NCBI RefSeq assembly: GCF_020880995.1
Contig: NZ_JAJISD010000001.1
Span: 806,001 to 870,000 of the forward strand
Source: Reyranella aquatilis
GTDB lineage: Bacteria; Pseudomonadota; Alphaproteobacteria; Reyranellales; Reyranellaceae
Reading direction: 5' to 3'
Length of the DNA: 64,000 nt
Shown: one piece after another, positions 1 through 8,980 of the stretch
How positions within the stretch are numbered: position 1 is the stretch's first letter
How the letters are laid out: the number at the start of each line of letters is the position of its first letter
Notes under the pieces: model-generated
What the model was told of the DNA's origin: nothing
The model's database searches: none
Seen by the model: the letters and a program-made list of their open reading frames with translations, nothing else
Made by a program: the position numbers and the translations under genes

Positions 1-345
1 GGGCACCTGTTTTCCAAGATGCGCTTCCTGTCGGCCCAGCTCGAAGCCTACCTGACCGACGGTCTCTGGCTCGCCAACGCCAATCACGCCAATGCCATGG
101 CGCGCCGCCTGGTGGCAGGCCTGACGACGCTCAAGGGGACGCAGCTGCTCTACCCGGTCGACGCCAACGAGATCTTCGTCATCCTGCCGCCGCGCATGCA
201 TGATGCGCTCCAGGCCGCGGGGGCGCAGTATCATCCCTGGCCTTCGGACCGGCCGGGCGAGCGGGCGTACCGCCTCGTCACGGCCTTCGACACCGAACAG
301 ACGACCGTCGACCGCTTCCTGAGCATCGCCAAGAAAGCAGCGTGA
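1..345 (+). CDS. L-threonine aldolase, C-terminal part (5' end outside window)
   Basis: The reading frame is open from base 1 and encodes the last ~114 residues of a fold-type I PLP enzyme of the low-specificity threonine aldolase family, which cleaves L-threonine (or allo-threonine) to glycine and acetaldehyde. The visible part begins GHLFSKMRFLSAQLEAYL and continues through the small C-terminal domain (WLANANHANAMARRL, then a YPVDANEIFV strand). The PLP lysine lies upstream of the window. The stop is 7 bp before the next gene, so the two are probably cotranscribed. Family assignment is by recognition of this C-terminal region only. Confidence 0.8.
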   Translation, partial: GHLFSKMRFLSAQLEAYLTDGLWLANANHANAMARRLVAGLTTLKGTQLLYPVDANEIFVILPPRMHDALQAAGAQYHPWPSDRPGERAYRLVTAFDTEQTTVDRFLSIAKKAA

Positions 346-352
346 GCGTTCC

Positions 353-2650
353 ATGATCCATCAGCGCACCCTGACCGCCGCCCACTGGGGCGTCTACGAA
401 GTCGAATACGACGACAAGGGCCAGGCGACGAAACTCCATCCCTTCTCGAAGGATCCAGATCCATCGCCGATCGGCCTGCACATGCTGTCCGACGAGGTTG
501 CGCGGATGCGCGTACGGCGCCCCTCCTTCCGCAAGAGCTGGCTCGAGCACGGCCCCGGATCGAACAGCGACAAGCGCGGCCAGGAGCCCTTCGTCGAAGT
601 GCCGTGGGACGAGGCGCTCGACATGGTGTCTGCCGAGCTGAAGCGCGTGAAGCACGCATACTCGAATCGCGCAATCTTCGGCGGCTCCTACGGCTGGTCG
701 AGCGCGGGCCGATTCCATCATGCACAGAGCCAGGTCCATCGCTTCCTGAATGCGCTGGGCGGCTATGTCCGCCACCAGGATTCCTACAGCCTGGGTGCGG
801 CGCGCGTGCTCATGCCGCACATCCTGGCCAGCATGGAAGACCTGATGGCCATGCACACGACCTGGGACGTGCTGGCAGACCACTGCAGGCTGTTCGTCAC
901 CTTCGGCGGCGCGCCGCACAAGAACGCCCAGATCAGCGCCGGCGGCGCGATGGTGCACCGCCTCAAGGACGGGCTCTACGGCATGCGCGCCAAGGGCGTA
1001 CGCTTCATCAACATCACGCCGACCGCCGAGGATCTCGACACCGGCGGCGACATCGAATGGCTGCCGATCAGGCCCAATACCGACGCGGCCATGATCCTGG
1101 CGCTCTGCCACGTGCTCTACACCGAGAAGCTCTACGACCGTGACTTCCTCGACCGCTGCACGGTGGGCTTCGACAGGTTCGCGCCGTCTCTGGCGGACAA
1201 GACGCCGGAATGGGCCGAGAAGATCACGGGCATCTCCGCCGTGCGCATCCGCGCCCTGGCGCGTGAAATGGCGGCGACCCGCACGACGGTCAACATCAAC
1301 TGGTCGCTGCAGCGCTCGCATCACGGCGAGCAGCCTTTCTGGGCACTGGTGACGCTCGCCTGCATGCTGGGCCAGATCGGCCTGCCGGGCGGCGGGTTCG
1401 GCGCCAGCTACGGCCCGACCAATGGCATGGGCAGCGACGCGCCGTTGCTCGCCGGTCCGACGCTGTCGCAGGGCACCAACCAGGTCCCCGACTTCATCCC
1501 CGTCGCGCGCTTCACCGACATGCTGCTCAATCCCGGCGGCAAGGTTCACTACAACGGGAAGGAGCTCACCTATCCCGACATCAAGCTGATCTACTGGGCG
1601 GGCGGCAATCCGTTCCATCACCATCAGGATCTCAACCGACTCCGGATGGCCTGGGCGAAGCCCGAGACGATCATCTTCAACGAGCAGTTCTGGACGCCGG
1701 CGGCGAAGATGGCCGACATCGTGCTGCCCGCTACGACAGGCCTCGAGCGCGACGACATCGGCTACGCGCGGCGCGAGCCCTTCCTGATCGCCATGAAGAA
1801 GGCGCGCGAGCCGATCGGCGAGGCGCGCGACGACTACTGGATCTTCTCGGAGATCACCCGCCGCCTCGGCGCCGACGACGTCTACACCGAAGGCCGGGAT
1901 GCCATGCAGTGGCTGACCCACATGTATGAGGAAGGCCGCCAGAAGTCGGCTCGCATGGGTGTGGACCTGCCGCCATTCGATGCCTTCTGGGAAGCCGGCA
2001 TCGCCAAGGTGCCCGGCCCCAACACCGAGCCGGTGATGCTGGCGAAGTTCCGCGCCGATCCGGCCGCGAATCCGCTCAAGACGCCCTCCGGCAAGATAGA
2101 GATCTTCTCGGAGAAGATCGCTTCGTTCGGCTACGACGACTGCCCCGGCCACGCCGTGTGGATGGAGCCCATCGAGTGGCTGGGCTCCAGGACGGCCAAG
2201 CGCTATCCGCTGCACATGCTGTCGGACCAGCCGACCGACAAGCTGCATAGCCAGCTCGACCACAGCCCGCACGCCAAGGCCACCAAGGTGAAGGGCCGCC
2301 AGCCGGTCACGATGCATCCGGAAGACGCCGCCGCGCGCGGCATCGCCGACGGCGACCTGCTGCGCGTCTTCAACGACCGCGGCGCCTGCCTCGCCTCCGC
2401 GCGGCTGTCTGATCGCATCCGGCGCGGCGTCGTGCGGCTGTCCACCGGCGCCTGGTTCGATCCGCAGGACTCCGGCTCCAACACGCCACTGGAGAAGCAC
2501 GGCAACCCGAACGCCCTGACGCTCGACATCGGGTCGTCGAAGCTCAGCCAGGGCTGCATCGCGCAGACCTGCCTGGTCGAGATCGAGCGCTTCGATGGGC
2601 CGGCTCCTCCGATCACGGCGCACCAGCTCCCCGCTTTCTCGCAACGCTGA
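353..2650 (+). CDS. Molybdopterin oxidoreductase, BisC/TorA type (DMSO reductase family)
   Basis: A 765-residue bis-MGD molybdenum enzyme. The motif GGSYGWSSAGR near residues 110-120 carries the serine that ligates Mo in the DMSO/TMAO/biotin sulfoxide reductase subgroup. No N-terminal cysteine cluster is present, as expected for this group. There is also no Tat signal: the protein starts MIHQRTLTAAHWG, pointing to a cytoplasmic BisC-like enzyme that reduces biotin or methionine sulfoxide, rather than periplasmic TorA or DorA. The C-terminal molydopterin-dinucleotide-binding domain is recognisable (MLSDQPTDKLHSQLDH; later GAWFDPQDSGS). The substrate is inferred. It follows the threonine aldolase gene after 7 bp; no electron-transfer partner gene is adjacent. 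Confidence 0.85.
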   Translation: MIHQRTLTAAHWGVYEVEYDDKGQATKLHPFSKDPDPSPIGLHMLSDEVARMRVRRPSFRKSWLEHGPGSNSDKRGQEPFVEVPWDEALDMVSAELKRVKHAYSNRAIFGGSYGWSSAGRFHHAQSQVHRFLNALGGYVRHQDSYSLGAARVLMPHILASMEDLMAMHTTWDVLADHCRLFVTFGGAPHKNAQISAGGAMVHRLKDGLYGMRAKGVRFINITPTAEDLDTGGDIEWLPIRPNTDAAMILALCHVLYTEKLYDRDFLDRCTVGFDRFAPSLADKTPEWAEKITGISAVRIRALAREMAATRTTVNINWSLQRSHHGEQPFWALVTLACMLGQIGLPGGGFGASYGPTNGMGSDAPLLAGPTLSQGTNQVPDFIPVARFTDMLLNPGGKVHYNGKELTYPDIKLIYWAGGNPFHHHQDLNRLRMAWAKPETIIFNEQFWTPAAKMADIVLPATTGLERDDIGYARREPFLIAMKKAREPIGEARDDYWIFSEITRRLGADDVYTEGRDAMQWLTHMYEEGRQKSARMGVDLPPFDAFWEAGIAKVPGPNTEPVMLAKFRADPAANPLKTPSGKIEIFSEKIASFGYDDCPGHAVWMEPIEWLGSRTAKRYPLHMLSDQPTDKLHSQLDHSPHAKATKVKGRQPVTMHPEDAAARGIADGDLLRVFNDRGACLASARLSDRIRRGVVRLSTGAWFDPQDSGSNTPLEKHGNPNALTLDIGSSKLSQGCIAQTCLVEIERFDGPAPPITAHQLPAFSQR

Positions 2651-2681
2651 GGAAGGCGGCGTTACGATCGTCGCTTCGGTG

Positions 2682-2725
2682 TTGACAAGACGTGTTCTTT
2701 ATTTGCAAATGCGAGTGACTTGCAA
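2682..2725 (+). promoter_or_regulatory. Probable iron-responsive operator/promoter of hemP
   Basis: Two copies of the self-complementary hexamer TTGCAA lie at 2703-2708 and 2720-2725, separated by 11 bp, so the whole element is a dyad just upstream of hemP. A TTGACA -35-like hexamer is at 2682-2687. The position and the TGCAA half-sites fit a Fur/Mur-type site in alphaproteobacteria. Which regulator binds is inference. Confidence 0.45.
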
Positions 2726-2744
2726 CTAACCAAGCGAGGCGAAG

Positions 2745-2927
2745 ATGGACCAGACGATGATGCTGCATTCCACCGGTGAGTCCTCCCGGGTGAAGCCGGA
2801 GCGCGATGCGTCCAGCGTCGATAGCAGCCAGCTCATGGCCGGCCGCCGCGAACTCCTCATCCGCCACGGCGCCAGCACCTACCGGCTGCGCGTGACGGCT
2901 TCCGAGAAGCTCATTCTGACGAAGTGA
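2745..2927 (+). CDS. hemP: Hemin uptake protein HemP
   Basis: A 60-residue protein with the HemP signature in its C-terminal half: GRRELLIRHGASTYRLRVT followed by ...KLILTK. HemP (HmuP) proteins are small cytoplasmic factors found beside haem uptake genes; in rhizobia they are needed for expression of the haem receptor. No haem transporter genes follow here, so this copy stands alone. The last 17 bp overlap the 3' end of the convergent AraC-family gene. The TTGCAA dyad upstream suggests iron control. Confidence 0.85.
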   Translation: MDQTMMLHSTGESSRVKPERDASSVDSSQLMAGRRELLIRHGASTYRLRVTASEKLILTK

Positions 2928-3945
2928 ACCTGCCTGCGCCGGCGGCGGCCCGAGCCCGTGGCGTCGAACGAGCACCCGCCTCCAACCCGGCGCGGCGGGC
3001 CTCTTGCGGACCGATACCGTACCGCCGCTTGAACATGCGGCCGAACGACGACAAATCCGAGAAGCCGCACTGCAGCGCCAGTTCGCCGATCGTCATTCCC
3101 ACCCCTGCGGCGGTGCTCAGTTCCCGATGCACGCGCTCCAGACGGGCCTGCCAGATGGCTTCCGCGACACCCTGGTCGCGGATGGCAAAGAGTCGATAGA
3201 GAGATGCGCGCGAGCAGCCGACCATGAGTGCGATCCGCTCCGGCGACAGGTCCGGATCGGCACAGTGCAGTTCTATGACGGCCAACGCGGACCGGTAGAG
3301 CCCCTCGCCCAACTGATCGGGATCAGCGGCCCCGAAACGCATGTTCTGCAGCACCACCAACATCATATCGGCCAGCGTCCTTACCGCGCCGATGCGCTGC
3401 TCGGTGGACATGTAGGGAGCCTCATCCAGCGCGACGGTCATGTGCGCACGTACCACCGCGCCGAGCCCACGTGCGTACAGGCGATGCCCGCCCAGCCTCG
3501 AAAGATCTGCTCCGAACACCTCTTTCACGCTACGGCGCGAGAGCACGACGCCGCAGGCCCTGTGTCGCGAGCGTTCGGTTCGAAAGGGCAGCGCGTAGTC
3601 GACCAGCCACATGTCGCCGGCCTTAAGCCGATGCTCGCCATTGTGGGTGAGATTGGACGTACCTCTGCGCATCAATTCGATTGCGATGTCATCACCCCCC
3701 TCGAAGCGCGTGCGTCCCGACGCGCGACCTGAGACGATGCTTTCGGACGCATGTTCGATGAGTTCGACGTCAGGAAGAACGATGCGTCGCAGGCGCGCGG
3801 TGAACGGGCCTGTGGCTGGCACGGCCTCGGGTCTGGTACGGCGCAGAACGGCGTCGCGCCAGTAACCGAACCGGTCGCGTGCAGCGACATTGTCTGTCGT
3901 CAGGTCGACAAGACGACCGTGTTCCTGAGACGCCGGGTCAAGCAT
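2911..3945 (-). CDS. AraC family transcriptional regulator
   Basis: About 344 residues. The C-terminal third is an AraC/XylS double helix-turn-helix: first helix pair around SPERIALMVGCSRASLYRLF, second around ELALQCGFSDLSSFGRMFKRRYG followed by the GPQEARR tail. The N-terminal region resembles the AraC_binding_2 ligand domain (RFGYWRDAV, then a cupin-like LKAGDMWLVDYALPF). The frame is open back to 3999; the start at 3945 (MLDPASQEHG) is chosen because the preceding 18 residues look non-coding, without a decisive ribosome site. It is convergent with hemP and divergent from the porin gene, which may be its target. The effector is unknown. Confidence 0.85.
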   Translation of the reverse strand: MLDPASQEHGRLVDLTTDNVAARDRFGYWRDAVLRRTRPEAVPATGPFTARLRRIVLPDVELIEHASESIVSGRASGRTRFEGGDDIAIELMRRGTSNLTHNGEHRLKAGDMWLVDYALPFRTERSRHRACGVVLSRRSVKEVFGADLSRLGGHRLYARGLGAVVRAHMTVALDEAPYMSTEQRIGAVRTLADMMLVVLQNMRFGAADPDQLGEGLYRSALAVIELHCADPDLSPERIALMVGCSRASLYRLFAIRDQGVAEAIWQARLERVHRELSTAAGVGMTIGELALQCGFSDLSSFGRMFKRRYGIGPQEARRAGLEAGARSTPRARAAAGAGRFTSSE

Positions 3946-4042
3946 CCACCATACCGATTGAGACGTACGGCAATACCGCACGCTCTTTCCCCACTGCAAT
4001 AATGCCAGTGAAAGCTTGGTTGCGCGAGCGCGAGTTCAGCAA

Positions 4043-5407
4043 ATGCAATTCAAGGTGGGCCCGTCCCAAAAGGAATTTCGCCGGCAGGGCGCTTCCAGTG
4101 CAGTCGATGTGCATCGCCCGTCGGAAGGTACTCGGCTGGTCGCCTTGGCCCTCATGGTCATTGGCCTTGCCCTATCAATCTCGGCAGGACGAGCGCATGC
4201 GCAGGCCTCGCCAGCAATCAGCGGCAATCCCTCCGCAACGGATTATTCGGTCGTCGGCACGGGCTGGCTCGGCCGGCAACTCGGCCTGAAGGACGACTGG
4301 GGCCTGAAACTCGGCGGCCTTTGGCTGGCCGACACCAACCTCGTGGTCGCGGGCGGCTCGGTGCCTGGCGGCTGGACCAACAACCAGGCGTTCTTCCTCG
4401 GCCTCGCCATTGACGCAAACAAGCTGGTCGGATGGCGCGGAGCCTCCTTCGGCTTTCAGTTCCTCCAGTTCAATGGCGCGGACACGAACGAACAGGCCGG
4501 CAGCGTCGCCGGCTACAACGGTATCGTCGGCCACACCCCCTACAGCCGTACGGAGCTGCTGGAGGCCTACTATCTCCAGGAAATGATCAAGGAGGTGCTC
4601 TCCATCCGGATGGGCCGGACGATCCCGACGTACGACTTCGGCAATGTCCTGCGGCCCGTCGTCATGTCCGACGCCAACCAGAACATCCCGGCCGTCAGTG
4701 GCCTGTTGTGGACCCCGATCTTCGTCAATGCATCGATGATCGGCGCCATGATGGGCTACCACAATCCAGGCAATGGCGTGACCGTGAACTTCACGCCGAG
4801 TTCCTCTTTCTACCTCAACATTGGCGTCTACGACGGCAACCGCGCGCGCGGCGTCCAGACCGGCGTCAGCCCGCCCCAGTTCAACGGATACTGGTTCAAT
4901 ATTGCCGAGGTCGGGGTCGACTGGCAGATCGGCCCTGGCGGCCATCCTGGCCAATTGGGCATCGGCCTATGGCGGCAAACCGGTGAGCTGGCCGTCCAGG
5001 GTGTCACCGAAAACGGCACCGGTGGCTTTTATCTGTTCGGATCGCAGCGCATCGTTCGCGCCGTCCATTCAGCTGCACCCGACTCATCCATCTCGGTGTT
5101 CTTCCAGTTCGGCGCGAACGCCTCAGTCACACTGCCGATCACTCAGTACTACGGCATCGGCGCCACCTTCTTCGGCCTGATTCCACGGCGTGCCCAGGAT
5201 TCCTTCGGCATTGGCGCGGGACTGTCCCGGATGAACCAGCTCCTGTTCCAGAGACCGAGTGAGGTCATGGTCCAGGCGTACTACCAGGCGCATCTGTTCG
5301 CCTCGACCTTCCTGCAACCCACCGTCACCTACATCCCGACGCCCGCGTTGGCGCCCGACCTGCCGGGCGCGCTGGCGACGACGATGCGGCTCACGGTGCT
5401 TTTCTAG
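4043..5407 (+). CDS. OprB-like outer-membrane carbohydrate porin
   Basis: About 454 residues from the ATG at 4043; a TTG at 4016 is also possible. A hydrophobic signal segment ends at AGRAHAQA. The rest is rich in alternating aromatic/polar strands and glycine, and it ends in LTVLF, the terminal phenylalanine typical of BAM-assembled beta-barrels. WGLKLGGLWLADTN near the N-terminus, the YLQEMIKEVLSIRMGR strand with TIPTYDFGN after it, and QAYYQAHLF near the end fit the OprB carbohydrate-selective porin family. The transported substrate is unknown. It is divergent from the AraC gene and is followed after about 30 bp by a substrate-binding protein gene. Confidence 0.75.
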   Translation: MQFKVGPSQKEFRRQGASSAVDVHRPSEGTRLVALALMVIGLALSISAGRAHAQASPAISGNPSATDYSVVGTGWLGRQLGLKDDWGLKLGGLWLADTNLVVAGGSVPGGWTNNQAFFLGLAIDANKLVGWRGASFGFQFLQFNGADTNEQAGSVAGYNGIVGHTPYSRTELLEAYYLQEMIKEVLSIRMGRTIPTYDFGNVLRPVVMSDANQNIPAVSGLLWTPIFVNASMIGAMMGYHNPGNGVTVNFTPSSSFYLNIGVYDGNRARGVQTGVSPPQFNGYWFNIAEVGVDWQIGPGGHPGQLGIGLWRQTGELAVQGVTENGTGGFYLFGSQRIVRAVHSAAPDSSISVFFQFGANASVTLPITQYYGIGATFFGLIPRRAQDSFGIGAGLSRMNQLLFQRPSEVMVQAYYQAHLFASTFLQPTVTYIPTPALAPDLPGALATTMRLTVLF

Positions 5408-5439
5408 CCGGTGAATTGCCCGCCCATGGAGATGCTCCC

Positions 5440-6435
5440 GTGAAACGAAGACTGCTCCTCGCCTCCCCTTTCATCGCGGCAACCGCGTGGCCGCAGGCGA
5501 CACGAGCCCAATCCCGGTCCGTGCCGAGAATCGCGTTCCTGCACGGCAACAAACGGGATGGGGATGCCGGCGCGGTCGTCGGCATCAAGGAAGGTTTGAG
5601 GCAGGCGGGCTTCGTCGACGGGCAGAACGTGACATTCGACTATCGCTGGGCCGAAAACGACTTCAGCCGTCTGCCAGCTCTGGCGGCCGAGCTGGTTGCG
5701 CTGCGCCCTGCCGTCATCGTCGTCGGGGGCGGTTCGGCCGCCGCGGTGGCTGCAAAGAGCGCAACCTCGACCATCCCGATCGTTCTCGCCTTCGGCTCCG
5801 ATCCGGTCGAACTCGGACTTGCTACAAGCCTGGAGCGGCCCGGCGGCAACATCACAGGGGTGATCTTCCCCGGTCAGTACGCCGCCGAGCGCGTCAGGTT
5901 GCTGACGACGATGGCCCCTCAGGTCAGGACAATCGGCTACCTACGGACAGGCCCCGCTCATTCCAATGCCGTGACCGAGCAGCAGACCGCCAACGTCGAT
6001 GCTGCGGCGCGCGCGTTGGGGCGGCAACTCGTGCCCTTCAAGGTCGACAGTCGCGCCGAGATCGATGCAGCGATGACGGCAATAGTCGACCGGAAGATCG
6101 GCGCGCTCGACATAGCCGCCCACCCCTTCTTCGACGACGACGCCACCATCGCCGGGCTGGCCGTTCGCACGCTTCGCGCGAAGCTGCCGGCCATCTTCAT
6201 CCAGGAAGCCTTCCCGAATGCCGGCGGCCTCATGAGCTACGGCGAGAGCTATGCCGAGGGCTTCCGGCATGCAGGCCAGTACGTCGCGAGGATCCTGAAG
6301 AGCGAGAAGCCGGCCGTCATGCCGTTCGACCAGACGACGAAAGTCGAACTGATCATCAACCGCGCCACGGCACGCGCCCTCGGGCTGGCCATACCCGAAT
6401 CGCTCGCCGCTCGCGCAACACAGGTTATCGGATGA
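5440..6435 (+). CDS. ABC_sub_bind-type periplasmic substrate-binding protein
   Basis: About 331 residues from the GTG at 5440, preceded by GGAG at 5428-5431. The start is chosen because it places KRRLLLASPFIAATAWPQA as a signal peptide. The mature domain has the signatures of the ABC_sub_bind family (PF04392): RIAFLHGNKRDGD, GFVDGQNVTFDYRWAEND, IVLAFGSDPVELGL, RPGGNITG, GGLMSYGESYAEGFRHAGQYVARIL, and the C-terminal TKVELIINRATARALGL. This family binds small ligands (a few members bind tryptophan), but most are uncharacterised. No permease or ATPase gene is adjacent, so it is an orphan. Confidence 0.85.
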   Translation: MKRRLLLASPFIAATAWPQATRAQSRSVPRIAFLHGNKRDGDAGAVVGIKEGLRQAGFVDGQNVTFDYRWAENDFSRLPALAAELVALRPAVIVVGGGSAAAVAAKSATSTIPIVLAFGSDPVELGLATSLERPGGNITGVIFPGQYAAERVRLLTTMAPQVRTIGYLRTGPAHSNAVTEQQTANVDAAARALGRQLVPFKVDSRAEIDAAMTAIVDRKIGALDIAAHPFFDDDATIAGLAVRTLRAKLPAIFIQEAFPNAGGLMSYGESYAEGFRHAGQYVARILKSEKPAVMPFDQTTKVELIINRATARALGLAIPESLAARATQVIG

Positions 6436-6504
6436 GGCAGCGCGGGTACGGCAACCCGGTCGTCGAAGGGGCGCCGGTCTTCGCAAATTCGCTTGGGGGC
6501 ATGA

Positions 6505-8157
6505 ATGGATAGCAAATCACGACAGGATGGGCGCGGACCCTCCCGTTCGTCCGCGACGGGCTTGCCGAGGCGATACCTGCTGAACGGCGGGACCGCCCTG
6601 GGCGCCACTTTGATCCTCTCGCGCGGGGCGGAAGCACAACATCAGCATCCCGCGCCACCACCTCCACCGCTCCAGCAAACGCAGGCGCAACCCCGCCCGA
6701 CATCGCACCCGCATGACCATGCGGCCATGGGACTGGACCCCGGACCGGTCGTCGAGCCGGCCCCGCCGGCCATGGATCAGCCGCTCGTCGAGCCGGAGGT
6801 GAGGCAGTCAGTCAAGGGCGTGCTGCAAACGACGCTGGCCTGCCGCTACGCCTACAAGAACATCGGCGGCCAGCGGCTCTACCTGAGAAGCTACGAAGGA
6901 GCGCCGTTCGGCCCCACCCTGCGGATGAAGCCGGGCGAGACGCTGAAAATCCGGCTGACGAACGATTTTCCGCCGAATCGCGATCCCATGCCGGCGAACA
7001 TGGCGATCCCCCACCAGTTCAACAATACGAACTTCCATTTCCACGGCGCGCACTGCAGTCCGAGCGGCATCGCCGACAATGTCATGCGCTCGATGGTACC
7101 GGGCAAGAAGTACGACATCGAGATCACGCTGCCGAAGGACCATACCTGCGGCACCTACTGGTATCACCCGCATCACCATGGCGGCGCAGATGTGCAGATG
7201 GCGAGCGGCATGTCCGGTGCCATCATCGTCGAGGGGGACTTCGCCGACGTCCCGGAGATCACCGCCGCACGGGAGCGCGTCATGCTGATGGCCCAGGTGG
7301 TCTTCGACGCCTTCGGCATGATCGAGAATTTCTCCACGCTGTTTCCGGAGACGGCGACGCGCTTCCTCGCAATCAATGGCCAGCGGCGCCCGACGATCGA
7401 CATGCGCCCGGGCGAGGTGCAGCGCTGGCGGCTGATCGGCTCGCAATACCAGGACGACATGATGCTGGAGTTGGAGAGGCACGACCTCCACGTTATCGCA
7501 TACGACGGCATTCCCGTGCGCAACATGCAGTCGATGAAGAAGCTCCTGTTCGCACCCGGACAGCGGGCCGACATCCTGGTGCAGGCCGGTGCGCCCGGAA
7601 CGTACGAGTTCCGTGCGCTGCCCCATGACCAGGGTCATCCTTCCCCGGTCGGTCCACTGGCACGGGTCGTGGTCTCCGGAGACTCCATGCCGATGAAGCT
7701 GCCGGCACGCCTGCCCAAGCCGCCGCTGGAGGATATCAAGGACAGCGAACTCACCGGCGGCCGCACGCTGGTGCTGTCGGCGACCGCGCCGGAAGCCGAC
7801 GCGGCGGGCCACTGGCAGGAATTCAGTTTCCTGATCGACGGCAAGTCCTTCGACCCCCACCGCATAGACCAGCGGGTGAAGCTCGGCGCGGTCGAGGAAT
7901 GGACGATCATCAACACCCACGAGCACGACGACCACGTCTTCCACATCCACACCAACCCGTTTCAGGTAACGCAGATCAACGGCGTGCCGCAGAAGGAACC
8001 GCTGTGGCGGGATTCGGTCATCGTGGAGCGGAAGGGAGGCAGTGTCGTCTTCCGCTCCCGGTTTCTGGACTACACCGGAATCTTCATGCTCCACTGCCAC
8101 ATGATGAACCATGAAGAGATGGGCATGATGCAGACCGTCGAGGTCTACAAGGAATGA
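6505..8157 (+). CDS. Multicopper oxidase, probably Tat-exported
   Basis: A 550-residue three-cupredoxin oxidase. All four copper motifs are visible: NFHFHGAHC, YWYHPHHHG, HVFHIHTNPFQV and MLHCHMMNHEEMGMM. The last supplies the T1 ligands His, Cys, His and Met plus two T3 histidines. The N-terminus has a twin-arginine-like segment (RRYLLNGGTALGA), then a linker rich in Pro, Gln and His (QHQHPAPPPPPLQQ; HPHDHAAMG). The oxidase should therefore act in the periplasm on metal ions or phenolics. The next gene starts 7 bp downstream and belongs to a molybdenum hydroxylase, suggesting cotranscription. The substrate cannot be read from the sequence. Confidence 0.9.
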   Translation: MDSKSRQDGRGPSRSSATGLPRRYLLNGGTALGATLILSRGAEAQHQHPAPPPPPLQQTQAQPRPTSHPHDHAAMGLDPGPVVEPAPPAMDQPLVEPEVRQSVKGVLQTTLACRYAYKNIGGQRLYLRSYEGAPFGPTLRMKPGETLKIRLTNDFPPNRDPMPANMAIPHQFNNTNFHFHGAHCSPSGIADNVMRSMVPGKKYDIEITLPKDHTCGTYWYHPHHHGGADVQMASGMSGAIIVEGDFADVPEITAARERVMLMAQVVFDAFGMIENFSTLFPETATRFLAINGQRRPTIDMRPGEVQRWRLIGSQYQDDMMLELERHDLHVIAYDGIPVRNMQSMKKLLFAPGQRADILVQAGAPGTYEFRALPHDQGHPSPVGPLARVVVSGDSMPMKLPARLPKPPLEDIKDSELTGGRTLVLSATAPEADAAGHWQEFSFLIDGKSFDPHRIDQRVKLGAVEEWTIINTHEHDDHVFHIHTNPFQVTQINGVPQKEPLWRDSVIVERKGGSVVFRSRFLDYTGIFMLHCHMMNHEEMGMMQTVEVYKE

Positions 8158-8164
8158 TGGTCCG

Positions 8165-8980
8165 ATGAATCTAAACACCGTCACCAAGATCAGGCGGCCG
8201 GGCTCCCTCGACGAGATCGGCTCATGGCGGCCCAGCTATGCGTGGCTAGCGGGAGGGACATGGCTCTTTTCCGAGCCGCAGATCGCGACCGATACGCTGA
8301 TCGACCTCGATTCGCTGGGCTGGACTCCGCTCACGGCAACGCCGGACGGGCTCGAGATCGCCGCCACCTGCCGGGTGGCCGACCTGCATGCCTTCAAGGG
8401 TCCGCCCGAATGGAAGGCGGTGCCTCTCTTTCGCGACTGCATCGATGCGTTTCTGATGTCCTTCAAGATATGGAACGCCGCCACGATCGGCGGAAACATC
8501 GTGATGTCGCTGCCGGCCGGCGCGATGATCTCCCTGACGGCCGCCCTCGAAGGCGTCTGCACGCTGTGGCCGCGAGACGGTGCCCCCCGGACGGTTCCGA
8601 TCGTCGACTTCGTCACCGGCAACCACAGGAATGTCCTGCAGCCGGGAGAACTGTTGCGCTCGATCCATCTGCCGGCGACGGCGCTTGCCAAGCGATACGC
8701 CATGCGCCAGATGTCCCTGACCCGTCTTGGCCAGTCGGCCGCCCTGATCGTCGCGACCGTCGACGACGACGGACGGGATTTCCTGCTGACCATCACCGCA
8801 TCGACACCCCGGCCCATCCATCTGCGGTTCGAGCGCATTCCGACGGCGGCCGAGCTACGCCACGCCATCGACGAGAGATTGCCGGCCGACGGCTACTTTC
8901 AGGACGTTCATGGCTCGGCCGCCTACAAGCAGCACGTCACCGCCTACTTCGCCGAACAGATCCGCGCGGAGCTCGCATGA
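8165..8980 (+). CDS. Molybdenum hydroxylase FAD-binding subunit (XdhC/CoxM-like)
   Basis: A 271-residue FAD_binding_5 protein of the xanthine dehydrogenase family. FAD-binding motifs are visible at AGGTWLF (about residue 30) and NAATIGGNIVMSLPAGAM (about residues 100-117), with the CO_deh_flav_C domain after it (AMRQMSLTRLGQSAALI). It passes electrons from the iron-sulfur centres of its partner to NAD or a quinone. Its stop overlaps the start of the fused FeS/Mo subunit gene by 4 bp (ATGA at 8977-8980), which supports one complex. Confidence 0.88.
   Translation: MNLNTVTKIRRPGSLDEIGSWRPSYAWLAGGTWLFSEPQIATDTLIDLDSLGWTPLTATPDGLEIAATCRVADLHAFKGPPEWKAVPLFRDCIDAFLMSFKIWNAATIGGNIVMSLPAGAMISLTAALEGVCTLWPRDGAPRTVPIVDFVTGNHRNVLQPGELLRSIHLPATALAKRYAMRQMSLTRLGQSAALIVATVDDDGRDFLLTITASTPRPIHLRFERIPTAAELRHAIDERLPADGYFQDVHGSAAYKQHVTAYFAEQIRAELA

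Noticed and set aside
278-2644. 788-residue open frame antisense to the molybdenum reductase
   Set aside because: It mirrors the coding strand of a strong gene, has low-complexity Arg/Ala/Val/His composition and no domain. GC-rich codon bias produces such frames.
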